Both the position numbers and the translations under genes were made by a program. Source: Antedon mediterranea (Eukaryota > Echinodermata > Crinoidea > Comatulida > Antedonidae). Taken from it: DNA of 64,000 bases. Where the stretch lies: assembly GCF_964355755.1 (NCBI RefSeq), contig NC_092675.1, positions 2,080,312 through 2,144,311 on the forward strand, given 5' to 3'. Under the pieces are notes generated by a model, which worked only from the letters and a program-made list of their open reading frames with translations, made no database searches and was not told the DNA's origin. Positions within the stretch are counted from its first letter, which is position 1. The number at the start of each line of letters is the position of its first letter. Positions 33,656-45,099 of this stretch are shown piece after piece.

Positions 33656-36600
33656 ATGTTTCAGTTTAGAAGTTTGCCAATTTGTATTTATCTATGTATG
33701 TTGTGCTTGTTTTGCCGGATTAAAGCAGGTATGCTTTCATTAAGTTTACTCTGGTTTCATAGTTTAATTCATCTTTTTATCTTTCGATTATCAGGTTGTT
33801 TAAAATGTTTAAAAAACTCTCTCTACCTTTAATTTAGACGCAATATTTAAAAGTAAGATTAAAACGTATTGAACTATTTGGTAAAACAACAATTTCATAA
33901 TGGTAATGATAATGATAATTCTAATGATACGGATACTGATCCTGATTTAATAATACTACTACTAATAATAATAATAATATAGTTATTTCACTCTTCCCGT
34001 AATTGTTTTATATTCAATAGAACCCTCTTGTGATTTCGATGATGATTTCTGTGGATGGGAAAACATTACGGGCCTTAGTTCTCGTAATACACATTGGCAA
34101 CGTTCAAACGGAAAAACAGATGAAAACATTTGGCCAGGTCCAGGTAGGTTTTGTTGTGTTTGATACATTAATATTAGAATATAAACAAAATAACTATTGA
34201 CAGGCGAAACAAAGAAACGTGTTTGGGCCATGAAACGAACGATTACCATATTTGGGCACATCGCACTTTTGTCAAACTAGTTTGATAGTGTAGATAGAGC
34301 TTTACAACATACTTGTTTATTTACAGGTGATGAATATGCTTTTATCAAAAAGATTGGATCTCGGTCGTACTTAAAAGGAGATATAAAGACTACTAAGATA
34401 CCATCGTCTTGGGGTGATTTCTGCGTTAATCTTAACTATTATTTGAGTGATGGCAAGGATACATTAGAAATTTACCATATTTTGAATAATGATCCTGAAT
34501 CGATTGGAGAGTGTAAATACATAAGTACGGAATGGCAGAAATGTGATATCACCTTTACTACGGACAATACTTCAGGAGCTGAGAACTATATAAAATTCCA
34601 TGGAGAAACATATACAAACATTGTAGCTATTAACAACGTTAATATCAGTAAGGGAGCATGCCAAGGTAAGTCGTACTAGGCCTATATTGTAGTGGAAATT
34701 ATTTATTTACCATACAAACAAAACAAATTAACCAATACAATGATGACCATGTTGAAGATGAACGACACAAGTAGAAAGAAATTACACTGACTGTCTCTTA
34801 TAGATTATAGCCATAGAAATTTAGTTCCCTTTTGTATTGCTTGCCACTTACTTTGTTGTTGTTTTTGTGTTTATTATGTTTATACAAAACATAATAAAAA
34901 TAAAAATAATGCCAGTGTTATTACATTTCTGAGACCTACATCAATCTAAAGTATGTATGCTAGACTCTAGAGGGTACGCGAGCGAAGCCCACGACGGATG
35001 GATCACGAATAAAAAAAATAAATACTCATGAGAGTTTGAAAAACACTTATATACAGGGTATATCGTTTTCCCTAAAGTCGTTTTACTTTGATTGAACCGA
35101 ATTTGCGCTTACTTACATTTATAGATTTGTATTTTGGTTACATACTACACTTACAACAATAACAGAAAATAAAAATTTCTTAGCGTATATCTGACCTTAC
35201 ATTTTTTTTTAATGATTTTAGATTCACCTGTTACTACTACAACAGACTTTTCTACTACCTCGTTGATGTCTACTACCTCAGATCAACCTGGTGATACTGT
35301 TTCAGTTGGTAAGTTGTTTACCCATGTATCCTAAAATAGAAAAGATTAAAAAAAAAGTTTGAGGTTTGATTCATATTTTATGAAATAAATAGTATGAGTA
35401 GAACACGTATTATGAGACAACATTATTTTTTTTTTTTATTTTTTTTTTTATTTTATTCAATCGAAACCAACAGCGATAATTACCGCCACTAACAGGTTTT
35501 GATACAAACAAAGCCAGGAGAGTTTAAAGCACCTTGATTGGTCCTGACATTGATCAAGGGCTTCTCTCGTCCAGTGCCCACCTTGACCAGAGGTCTGAGG
35601 CAGATACTAGATGCAGGGGCTGCCATAAGAGTCAGCAGTGCTGATTTCAAATGCCTAACGGGACCCCAGCTCCGTACAGCACCCGCTATTCCCAGATGGT
35701 CTCCCATCCAAGCTCTAACCAGGCCCAACGTTGCTTAACTTATATTCGAAAGGCTATTAATATTATTATTCTACACCTATTATACCTTCATTGTTTCTTT
35801 GTTTATTCACAATTACAATTTCAATTATATTTACAACAACATCACCCAGCATTCAACAGTTCACCACTTGTCAGTTTGGTAACTTATTATTTAAATGCAT
35901 CTACATATACATACAACATGCAAAAAAAAATATGTACAAAAAAGTACAATTGTCGATTGCAGATTTCTTTATAGTACTTTAAGATACGTCGTTCTATATA
36001 GATATATTAATAATACTATTGTTTTTTATTCCACTACAACAGTCTTTCCTACTACCAAGGTGATTTCTACTGCCTCACATTCGCCTGATTATACTACATC
36101 AGTCGGTAAGTTAAGATTTTGTTGAACCATCTATCCTATGATATACTACAATACTCTATACCCACACAGGTATACTTTACATTTTAGTTTCATCGTTCGT
36201 GTTTCGGTAGTAAATTAACAAAAAGATAGGTGGTTCTATAAATGCTTGTAATATTAATGTTGTTGTTGATTCCACTACAGTAACTACAGTCTTTCCTACT
36301 ACCAAGGTGATTTCAACTGCCTCAAAATCGCCTGATTATACTACATCAGTCGGTAAGTTAAGATTTTGTTTAACCATTTATCCTATAATATACGTTCTTA
36401 ATGATATTTCTCCACGTCTATACTTTACATTTCAGGATCTGTTTTTCCTCACAGATTGAAATTTATGTTTTGTATGAATCTCACAGAAGGAATCTATCGG
36501 TACTAACTAAAGAACCTAATTAATTATTGAAATCCAACTGATCTAGTTTTTGTTCTTAAATATGTTTACGGATTATAAATATTCATTCATTCATTTATTT

Positions 36601-39600
36601 ACACAAAGCAAAATTCAAAATATGTTGAAAAAATATGAATCAAATTAATATTTAATGCCTTGTAACTGGAGAAACTCAAATAAACTCAGAGAGCTTTAAG
36701 ACATGTAGGTTCCACCAGGAAAAAAGTTGTTATAATATAATAATAATAATATATATAATATAATAATACAGTTTGGATCAATGTTCATAGACAGAGACAA
36801 CCAGGGTTACCGTAACAGACGGTACATACACAACGCAAGAGACCAACGCAATATTGATTGTATTTAAAAAAAAAAATAAAATTAGAATAATAAAAAAGAA
36901 ATTGTGCTATATTCACACAGGTCCATCAAGCGTAACAATAATAGATACTACCATAGCAACAGATGACCCTACTCCTACAACCGAAGAAGTTTCTGATACC
37001 ACAACCGAAGAAGTTTCTGATACCACAACCGAAGAAGTTTCTGATACCACAACCAAAGAAGTTTCTGATACCACAACCAAAGAAGTTTCTGATACCACAA
37101 CCGAAGAAGTTTCTGATACCACAACCAAACCATTTGAGAATGTTACGGTTACTACTCCATTCTGTAAGTTGGGAACTATCCTACCAAAATGAATACATTA
37201 TGTACTAAAAACTATCAAAGAACAAGATCTACATAATACATATTTCTTGTAATAAAAAAACCTAGATATCAGACATTGTATATATACATTGGTCGTTTAA
37301 CATTATAAGGTTGAGTACTAGAATAAAATGAAAAGTATGTGTATCTCTACAATATAAACTCATTATACACATTCAGATACTACGCCACCTAGCATAACAT
37401 GTCCGGACGACATAAAAACAACGAATACGACACCGTATTGGAAAGTACCAGATGCCAATAAAAAGAATGTAAACTGCACTGAACAACCAAATACAACATA
37501 TGAAATCGGTTCTATTAATGAAGTTACGTGTATGCTTGAAGTCCCTGCTAGTAACACCAATTGCTCTTTTCTAATAATTATTCGTAAGTAAAACAATTAA
37601 TATTATTATAATATTTTTACGGCAAAAATAATTAGTATTCTTCCTTACAAAATGTCTGAGGAATTGGGTAACAGCGATCATGTGATATTGAGTTATTGTT
37701 GCGCTATTTGAATTTATTTTATCTTAAAAATGTATTGTCGCCCAAAAACATTAACATTGAAGATTAATTAAATCAGGCTTTGAATATCCAACAGCCAATT
37801 TGACAATTTTTTGCTTTAAATTACATTTTTTTCAGGTAAATACACTTTTTTTCAATCCAATTTTTGGTCGAAGTGGATAACTAATATGTTACATTAAAAT
37901 GGAAATATTCAACAACAGTTTTTTTTCAGGGGACAGTATATCTTTAACAAATTCTCAGATAATAATTTATTACATATTTTATGAGGTACAATACAGTTTT
38001 ATTTCATTTTATTTAAAAGAGAAATTTAGGTGCGATGTTAATTGCCACTAAATAATTCCTTACTATATAATTATTTACTTAACTTACTGTACTTTCCTTT
38101 TAGAATCTAATCTTTCTGTGAATATAACAAAGATCACAATGGTACGTACAGATTTGTTTTAACAATCCTCGAGAATTGTTCTCACTGGTGCTGTAACACT
38201 CACAATTTTCAATCAATATACAATTTAAAAATCATCAATATTTAAACACACTTAAAAAATAAAAAACGTTACGTCTAGCCTAAAATTACCAGCAACATAT
38301 AGTTGAATTTGAAGTAACAAAAAGTATATTATAATAATATGAAAAATAACAATGGCAAAATAACATTAAGATAAATGGGAATTTGATTTGATATTTTGTT
38401 GTTAAATATATGTTCTTTTCAGAACGTTACTGAAGATAATGTTGAACAAGTCGCTGTCGATCTTAAAGAGATAACAGACAGCACTACCTTGCAATCTGCT
38501 GATATAATCGAAGTGTCGTCAGGGATAGAAAACATTGTTGAACTTAACTCCACGAATGAGAATGTAGGTAGACCTTTCTTAAATATTCGTTGTTTATAAT
38601 TTTTTTTTTCAATTTCCTGATAAATTTGCTATTTAAAAAATGTATTAAAATTTCATAAATAATTATCTATATACAGTAACTAGTATCCAATATAATGAAT
38701 GTATTTTGAAATAACAACATTATTTCTTCATGATGTCAAGAGTGGTGTAGTCGACTACACTGCATACATTTAAAGCAATTAGATAATGTTCTTTTTTTTT
38801 CTTTTTCTGTTTGTACGTGTGTTGATATGGATGGAATTTTCGAAATTAAAGAAATTGAAATTGAATTGAATGTCATTTGTATTCTCTTCAGGTTACTAAA
38901 GCTGTTATTAATATAATCGATAACGTTGTTGAAGCAGTAGAAGAAGATACTGAGGATCTCCCAGTTGAAACTATAGCGTCAATGTTGGCTTCACTTGAAC
39001 AACAAGTTGCCACCGCTTCTAGAGATGGTCAAAATCTTACCGAAAAAGCTGACAATTTTGCTCTGGAAACTAAAACTTTAAATACGCAATTTCTTATGTC
39101 AGATGTTGTGTTCATGGTTGATGGCACAGAAACAATCACGTGTCTTGATGAAAGCTGCGAAGAGTCTGAAAGATCAATTAGGTTGGCTCAAAACATCTTA
39201 CAAAACGGTAGGCCCTTACCAAATACTCGAGTTTAAATATATTATAGGTACATTCGTAAGGAGTCTTGATTCGTTTTTTTTCTAACAAAGTCCCTAAACA
39301 TTACTTTTCAGAAAAGCATATCCATCTTAGCTTCATTGTGTATTTCAACGATGTGCTTTTTCCATCAAAAATAGTGAAGGAAACAACGAATTCGACTTCT
39401 GAAGTTATTCTTGCAGCAACCATTTACAATACTCTTCCTCATACTATGATGTCGGAACCAATGGTCAAACTTGTGTTTGATGTTCCCGAGGTATAACTTT
39501 TAAATTTCAATAAGAAAATATGATTCGCTTTGTTCTGTAAACACGATTAACCTTAGATACTAAAACAATTATCTTTTACATTTTATTTTATTTTAAATGA

Positions 39601-42583
39601 TCAAAAGAAACGGGTGAGTTTTATATACCACAGATAGTCTTGAAATATATAATGCATTTATGGTTTGTAATATTCATAAATTCATTCATAAATTAAAAAG
39701 CAACGTACTGTATTCGGTTCTAAAGATAAACTATCTGTAATCTTAACACGATTTGGAAAATCTTTCCTACGGAAAAAAAAAATTATTAGAAAAGCTTATA
39801 AACCTATAATGTGTTCACAAGTCCAATCAAATGACGTCATGATCAATAAAAATATTACAATAATTGTATCGTCACGATTGTATTGTTCTTACTGATCACG
39901 ACGTCATTTGATTGTATTTTGAAAAAAATATATTTATCGAAGACAGTATTGTTTTTCTAGATTCATCTTTTTTGTTCATTTATCGTTCCTTATCGTCCTA
40001 GTATAAACGGGCCTTAATGCAATTAATAGCTCTAAATATTCACAATTTAGAATATGACAGAGGAAAATTCCACTTGTGTATATTGGGACGAAGCTATCTC
40101 CGAATGGTCAGCGTTTGGATGTAATAAAACCGACGAAAACGAAGATAACATCACGTGCGAATGTTCACATCTAACTAGCTTTTCTGTTCTTATGGTAATT
40201 GTTTTTTTGTTTGTTTTTTCTTTCTCTGGTATTCTCATATTAATGATTAATGACAATATATAATTCTCAAAGTCAAAGCCGACAGTGTTTCAATTATGTA
40301 CTTATTTGATGTTGAAGTTTAAATGGTAAATAAACACTAGTAGGAGGTAGTTAGAGAAAGTTACAGTGGCTTGTTATGTTACAAATTTCTTCTGCAGTAA
40401 TACATGTATTTTTTTACTACATTTTAGTTGCCTAAAAATAGAAGTGAGGAGGTGAATAATGCCTTGGACGTGATATCAACTATTGGTTGCTGGTTATCGA
40501 TATGCTGCTTTACTATTACAATAATTACTCTATTGAGTACAAAGTAAGTTTTACTCTTCTTAAGGTATGACAAATTACAAGTTCAGGGCTGTTGACATTT
40601 AACTTATTGGAAGTACTAACTATTTATTTGTAGATAATTTGAATAACAACACTCTGTAATAATTCATTATTATTATCAAAGACAATTATGTACGTGTATT
40701 TTTTTTAACTTGATACCAATATTATTATTATTATATAATGTCTCATTTTATTATTATAGAAAAATCAGAAATCGTCTGCCCCAAAAGATAATGATCAACT
40801 TATGTATCGCACTTTTGTGCTTGGATCTTGTATTTGTCTTGGGTATAGACAACCATAAAAAAGGAAGCACCTCCTGCATTGCTGTGGCAGCTCTACTACA
40901 TTACTTCTTGTTAGTGTCAATATCTTGGACCTTAGTAGAAGCTATCAGTATGTACTTTTTATTCATCAAGATTTTTGACGCTCCTGGAAGCAAGTTTTTG
41001 TGGACAGCAACAAGTTTAGCCTGGGGTAGGTTGAATTTTTTATTTTGTAATTTAATAATTAAACACTAATCCAGTTAACTCTACGAACGCGGTTATAATG
41101 CTATCAAGTTATTATTTTAAGTTTGATTTTTGTTACAGGAATACCATTGGTAGTGGTTGTGGTTTTGTCAGCGTCAGTTACAAACTTTTATACCAACGAA
41201 TTTTAGTAAGTAGACCTGGACTTGAGAAAAACTTAAACTTTAAAGTTGTCTTTTTATTCCACCGCCCAAACCAAAATGTTGAGAATATCTAGATTACGAC
41301 ATCGAAAAATCATCCTTACAATGATTTTTTCATTTTAACAATTACCGATGCAAGCAGAAATGGATGACAATTTTGCCCCGTATCCAAGAAAGTGCACAAT
41401 AAAAAGTTTGTTTTATTGGTTATTAGTGAACATCATATCCAAAATAGTAAATTGTGTAGGTTATGATTGGATTAATAGATACAAAGAAGATTGTTTGTAA
41501 TGGCGGCCATTCATTTGCATATTAGTTGCCAAATGTATGCATTATAATAAATTGTAAAGATGTATATGTCACTTTCTAAACTAAACATTCTTCTAGGCAT
41601 GTTTATCATGAATCAATGATATACAAAGAAAAAAATTGTATTTTACTAAAACAGCTAATTTGTATAATATATAATGTACGTGACTTTTGGGTCCCATTTT
41701 GGATATGTCATTCAGCACGGTATCATTGACCTATAATAAGCAATAAAAGAAGCTTTTGCAATTTATTTGACTGAAGGGTTTAATTCTGCATGACGGTAGT
41801 TTTCAGAATTATTGAAACTTGTATCAGTTAATAGGACACATTAGGTAGACAGTTGCAAATATTAGCAATATTTCGTTTTTCACATCAACTGCGCGCCTAT
41901 CGAGTGATTCTGCGCATAATCATGTTTCTGAGTATGCGCAGAGTGATGTTTCTATTCGACTGTCACTGCGTAGAGGTCGCTATTGTTTGAAAATTGGGAG
42001 AAGGAATTGAATTTTGGAAGGACTGTAATCAAGTTTCTTTTATTATTTCAGCTGCTATCTTAATGCTTCGATGACGAAATTCTTTATTGGTTTTGTGACC
42101 GCACCCATTGCTGTAATTATTGGTTGCAACTTCATCATGTTTGTAATGGTGATTAGAAAGCTTTTCTTCCAAGCGCCAATCAGTGGTAAGATCGCTACGA
42201 AATCCAGGAATACAAAAAGAAAAAGAGCCGCAAACGCAATGGCCATTTCACTGTTATTGGGTCTCACGTGGATGTTTGGTGTTTTGTATTTCGAAAATAT
42301 TGACCTAAAAGGGGAGATAGTATTTGTTTTTCTTTTTGTTTTATTGAACTCTTTCCAGGGGGTTGCTGTCTTCATTCTGTTTTGTGTACTACGAACGGAA
42401 TGTAGACAAGTATGGCGATCCTGGTTTTCTGCCGTAACAGGTTGTATCTCAAATATTCCGCCTCAACGTAAGTCGATGACAGTGTCTGATAGACGACAAG
42501 GAACTCATGATACGGTAGTGAATGATATTTCACTTTCGGCTATCCCTTCCACAAGTAAAGCTCTGTCTACATTATCAAACTAG
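33656..42583 (+). CDS. Adhesion GPCR with MAM, mucin-like, HYR and GAIN/GPS domains, 998 aa (paralog A)
   Basis: Seven-helix adhesion receptor, self-cleaved at the GPS and activated by its tethered agonist. Exons: 33656-33728, 34021-34143, 34327-34665, 35222-35308, 36043-36105, 36290-36352 (or from 36281), 36921-37163, 37377-37583, 38104-38141, 38423-38563, 38892-39207, 39312-39490, 40051-40194, 40428-40543, 40760-41025, 41139-41205, 42052-42583; 999 codons. Domains: signal peptide (1-24); MAM (25-178; CDFDDDFCGW); Ser/Thr-rich stalk of four phase-1 exons (179-330) with six TEEVSDTT-like repeats; HYR-type module (331-399; PPSITCPDDIK); GAIN (413-672). The GPS has CVYWDEAISEW and [13 protein letters not shown], with predicted cleavage between Leu665 and Thr666. 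TM1 is [22 protein letters not shown]6 has [13 protein letters not shown]7 is [16 protein letters not shown]. The tail is short and its last codons come from a repeat (see findings). G-protein coupling and ligand are unknown. Confidence 0.94.
34244..34305 (-). mobile_element. Copy of the CAAACTAGTTTGA MITE family in GPCR-A intron 2
   Basis: The minus strand reads GTAAAGCTCTATCTACACTA then TCAAACTAGTTTGAC and AAAAGTGCGATGTGCCCAAA. It is antisense to the host gene and between exons, and is the closest match to the repeat that forms the gene's own 3' coding end at 42558. Confidence 0.7.
35424..35739 (-). mobile_element. 5S-rRNA-headed SINE (SINE3 / Deu-SINE-like), about 316 bp
   Basis: On the minus strand, 35739-35673 matches the 3' half of 5S rRNA: GTTAAGCAACGTTGGGCCTG, then GCTTGGATGGGAGACC (box C of the internal promoter) and GGGAATAGCGGGTGCTGTA. 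The first 45-50 bases of 5S are missing. A body of about 180 bp follows, then GATTGAATAAAATAAAA and an A-rich tail at 35424-35459. It lies antisense in a GPCR-A intron (35309-36042). A 5S head plus unrelated body plus A-rich tail is the layout of SINE3-type elements; identity of the body with the Deu domain was not tested. Confidence 0.82.
36979..37128 (+). repeat. 24-bp coding minisatellite, six copies, in GPCR-A
   Basis: Unit ACCGAAGAAGTTTCTGATAC plus CACA encodes TEEVSDTT; two of the copies have Lys for the first Glu. It is part of the Ser/Thr-rich stalk, so copy changes alter stalk length by 8 residues without shifting frame. Confidence 0.95.
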
Positions 42584-42706
42584 TTCGACATAAAAAAAAA
42601 GTGTGATATGCCCAGATATGGTAGAGATATGGCCAAATATGGTAGAGATATGGCCAAATATGGTAGAGATATGGCCAAATATGGTAGAGATATGGCCAAA
42701 TATGGT
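42558..42706 (+). mobile_element. CAAACTAGTTTGA-family repeat plus 21-bp tandem array at the GPCR-A 3' end
   Basis: It begins AAAGCTCTGTCTACATTATC inside the last coding exon, includes the TAG stop (42581-42583), then AAGTGTGATATGCCC and about four to five tandem 21-bp units ATATGGTAGAGATATGGCCAA. The matching copies at 30991 and 34244 define it as a dispersed repeat. Confidence 0.78.
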
Positions 42707-44440
42707 GTGGTTATGGGGTTGTTAATATAATCTAAAGCTAATTAATGTTATTTAAATCTACCTTGCCGATCAGTATTTTTGCTATTGAATTTTCGTATTT
42801 TTTCAAATTTTTTTATATTGTATTTGTATTGTGATGATTTTTAAATTATAAAATTAATACTAAAGTCAAATTGTTCCTTATAGGCTATGCACGTGGTTTG
42901 TGAGCTAAAAATTGTGAGACAAAACGTTTTCGATAACACGGTTATACACCGTGAAATGTGTAATTAATACAATAATATTCTTTACTTCATGATTCAACAT
43001 AATATACTAAATGTTCATCTTTTATTACTTAGTACCTAACCTCCTTCCCATTTGATTGGTTGATCTCGTATAACATGTTTTAACAGTCATTCCCTAAAAA
43101 CAGATAACAGTGTACTAGGCCTTCCCGCATATTCTTGTACACATCATATCATATTGCTCAATGAACTCAACCTAAACTTAATAATGAGTGGACAAAGGTG
43201 TTACTTGAAAACAGGTATAGTGATCTACATTAAGTAAGTCATAATTATTATACGTTGGCATGTTGCCCTCTGAAGAAGTGATATGTTTCTTTCCTCACGA
43301 TTTTTTAAACAAACAACTAAAAACTATATAATGAATGCAATTACCGTTATAACTTTAAAATAACATAGTACATATCTTAGACTTTATCTTGTTACTTGTT
43401 ATCTTAATTGATCTTGTTAATTGTTATCTTAATTTATCTTATTAATTGTTATCTTAATTGATCTTGTTAATTTTTATCTTAATTAATGTTGTAATTTTAA
43501 TGTGTTCTTTACATTGTTGTGCGTATATCAAAAATATTTTCTTATTTCCATTTCCATTCAATTTACCAAACCTAAACTAATATTTAATAAACTAAACTAA
43601 TAATAAACTAATTTGTGTTTATATGATGTTTTTTTTATTTAAACAAATCCATATACATGGCTTCAGTCACGTGCGTAAATTTGAGTTAGTGTTTACCGAC
43701 CGACACCGACCGACCGACATAATGAGCTATAGAGTAAACTAAAAGACTAAAAATACCAATTCTGTACTATTTGGGTGAACAAACATTTCACTATCAATTA
43801 TTTATAGCCATGAATAATATTAATTATACTATTTAGAATATGTAAATTTCCTTGTAATTAAGCTTTGGCTGCGATGACGATATCTGAAATAAATTAAATG
43901 AAATGAAAAATGGTATGCATTATTAGTCTATGATTATTAGTCAAATCTATGGTTTGTTCCATGTTCACCGTAAACTCCAATACGCTAATCGTGAACTACT
44001 TCGTTTTAAAGCTAGTTTTGCTAGAATGCGATAAAGGTGAAGAATACTTTATAATTGTCCAAGCAACACATAATGTTTATTATTGTTATGTCCTATAAAA
44101 TGATATCAATACAAACACAATGTAACGTAATGTACTATACTTGTAATAGAAAGGCGGAAAATGTAACTTCAAACTAATGTTGGCATTATCTAAAACGTTT
44201 CCTTATTTCCGCATTATGTGGTTACAAGACATTTTTTTCTCAACACGTTTGTGGCAACAATAATTGCTTGTAGTTGCTTTCCCAGCTGTCTTCTTTTACT
44301 GTAAATACACCAGGAACTATATCAGTTTAAAGAAGTGTGTATCGTCTGAAAAAAGCATTGTTACCTTTATGACGTGGAAAATGCGCAATCAATCATAAGT
44401 CATAAATGTTCGATTCACGCGAATATATTCGCTAATGCAC
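42707..44440. other. Intergenic spacer between GPCR-A and the second LINE
   Basis: No exon supported. It holds a threefold direct repeat of TTATCTTAATTGATCTTGTTAAT-type units at 43385-43490 and a partial CGAC-rich dispersed repeat at 43647-43741. The 5' end of the LINE, including any promoter-bearing 5' UTR, may begin anywhere in the last few hundred bases; I could not fix it. Confidence 0.5.
43647..43741. repeat. Partial copy of the CGAC-rich dispersed repeat
   Basis: Contains CCATATACATGGCTTCAGTC, then GTTAGTGTTTACCGACCGAC and ATAATGAGCTATAGAGT: both ends of the 24363-25083 element joined with the centre missing. Confidence 0.7.
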
Positions 44441-44493
44441 AAGATGGTTAAAGGGCGAGAAAACCTTCATTTGGAAAGGTGTCTGACTATGTT

Positions 44494-45099
44494 ATGATAG
44501 ATAGGATAGCTTCTGATTTCGCTTCAATTAAAGGAGATATGTCGAAAGGATTTGACAGGCTAACTAAAAAAATAACTGATTTGGAAGAAGAAAATATAAG
44601 ACTAAAAAACACAAACAAAGTTATAACTACACAACTAGATAAACTAGAAGCTGAAAGTCGTCGTAATAACATCATTATTTATGATATCCCTGAAGATGAT
44701 AGAAATGAAACGTGGCTTGACTGCGAACGAAAGGTAAAGGATTATATAACAACAAATTTAGAAATCGAAGAGGTCGCTTTCGAGAGAGCGCATAGATTGC
44801 ACAGCAAAAGTAACCCACGACCAATCATAGCAAAACTTACTAGCTACAAACAAAAAGATGAAATAATGTCCAAAAATAGAGCACTCAAAAGGAAAATGAC
44901 TGGAAATAAATCAAAAATTAACATGGGTGAAGATTATACTTTCAGAGTCCGTAAAATTAGAAAAGGCCTACAACCAAGGATACAACAAGCAATCAAAAAC
45001 AACGATCGTTTTCGGCTCAGATATGATAAGCTGTTTATAGGCGACGAAGTATATACATTCAACGTAGAAGACAACAAAATCATAAACCTCACAAAATAG
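44494..45099 (+). CDS. LINE ORF1: coiled-coil RNA-binding protein, 201 aa
   Basis: Nucleic-acid chaperone of the LINE particle, resembling the L1 ORF1p fold used by several LINE clades. The first ATG of the frame is 44494 (MIDRIASDFASIKGD). A coiled coil of about 45 residues (LTKKITDLEEENIRLK...) leads into RRNNIIIYDIPE, the start of an RRM, and a basic C-terminal domain (YTFRVRKIRKGLQPRIQQA). It stops at TAG 45097-45099, which is in the same frame as ORF2. An upstream ATG at 44444 is in another frame and runs only a few codons. Confidence 0.85.
   Translation: MIDRIASDFASIKGDMSKGFDRLTKKITDLEEENIRLKNTNKVITTQLDKLEAESRRNNIIIYDIPEDDRNETWLDCERKVKDYITTNLEIEEVAFERAHRLHSKSNPRPIIAKLTSYKQKDEIMSKNRALKRKMTGNKSKINMGEDYTFRVRKIRKGLQPRIQQAIKNNDRFRLRYDKLFIGDEVYTFNVEDNKIINLTK

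Noticed and set aside
35673-35739. Functional 5S rRNA gene
   Set aside because: Only the 3' half is present, with several changes, and it is joined to a SINE body and A-rich tail.
35489-35974. Several ORFs of 60-107 codons on both strands
   Set aside because: They run through the 5S-headed SINE and an intron; no protein similarity is visible.
36913-37128. Minus-strand ORF rich in VVVSETSS repeats
   Set aside because: Antisense shadow of the 24-bp coding minisatellite of GPCR-A.
42600-42720. Regular direct repeats resembling a CRISPR array
   Set aside because: The 21-bp units are directly adjacent without unique spacers, and the host is a eukaryote.
44479-44493. GTG at 44479 as ORF1 start
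   Set aside because: Eukaryotic initiation favours ATG; the first ATG in the frame is 44494. An ATG at 44444 is out of frame.
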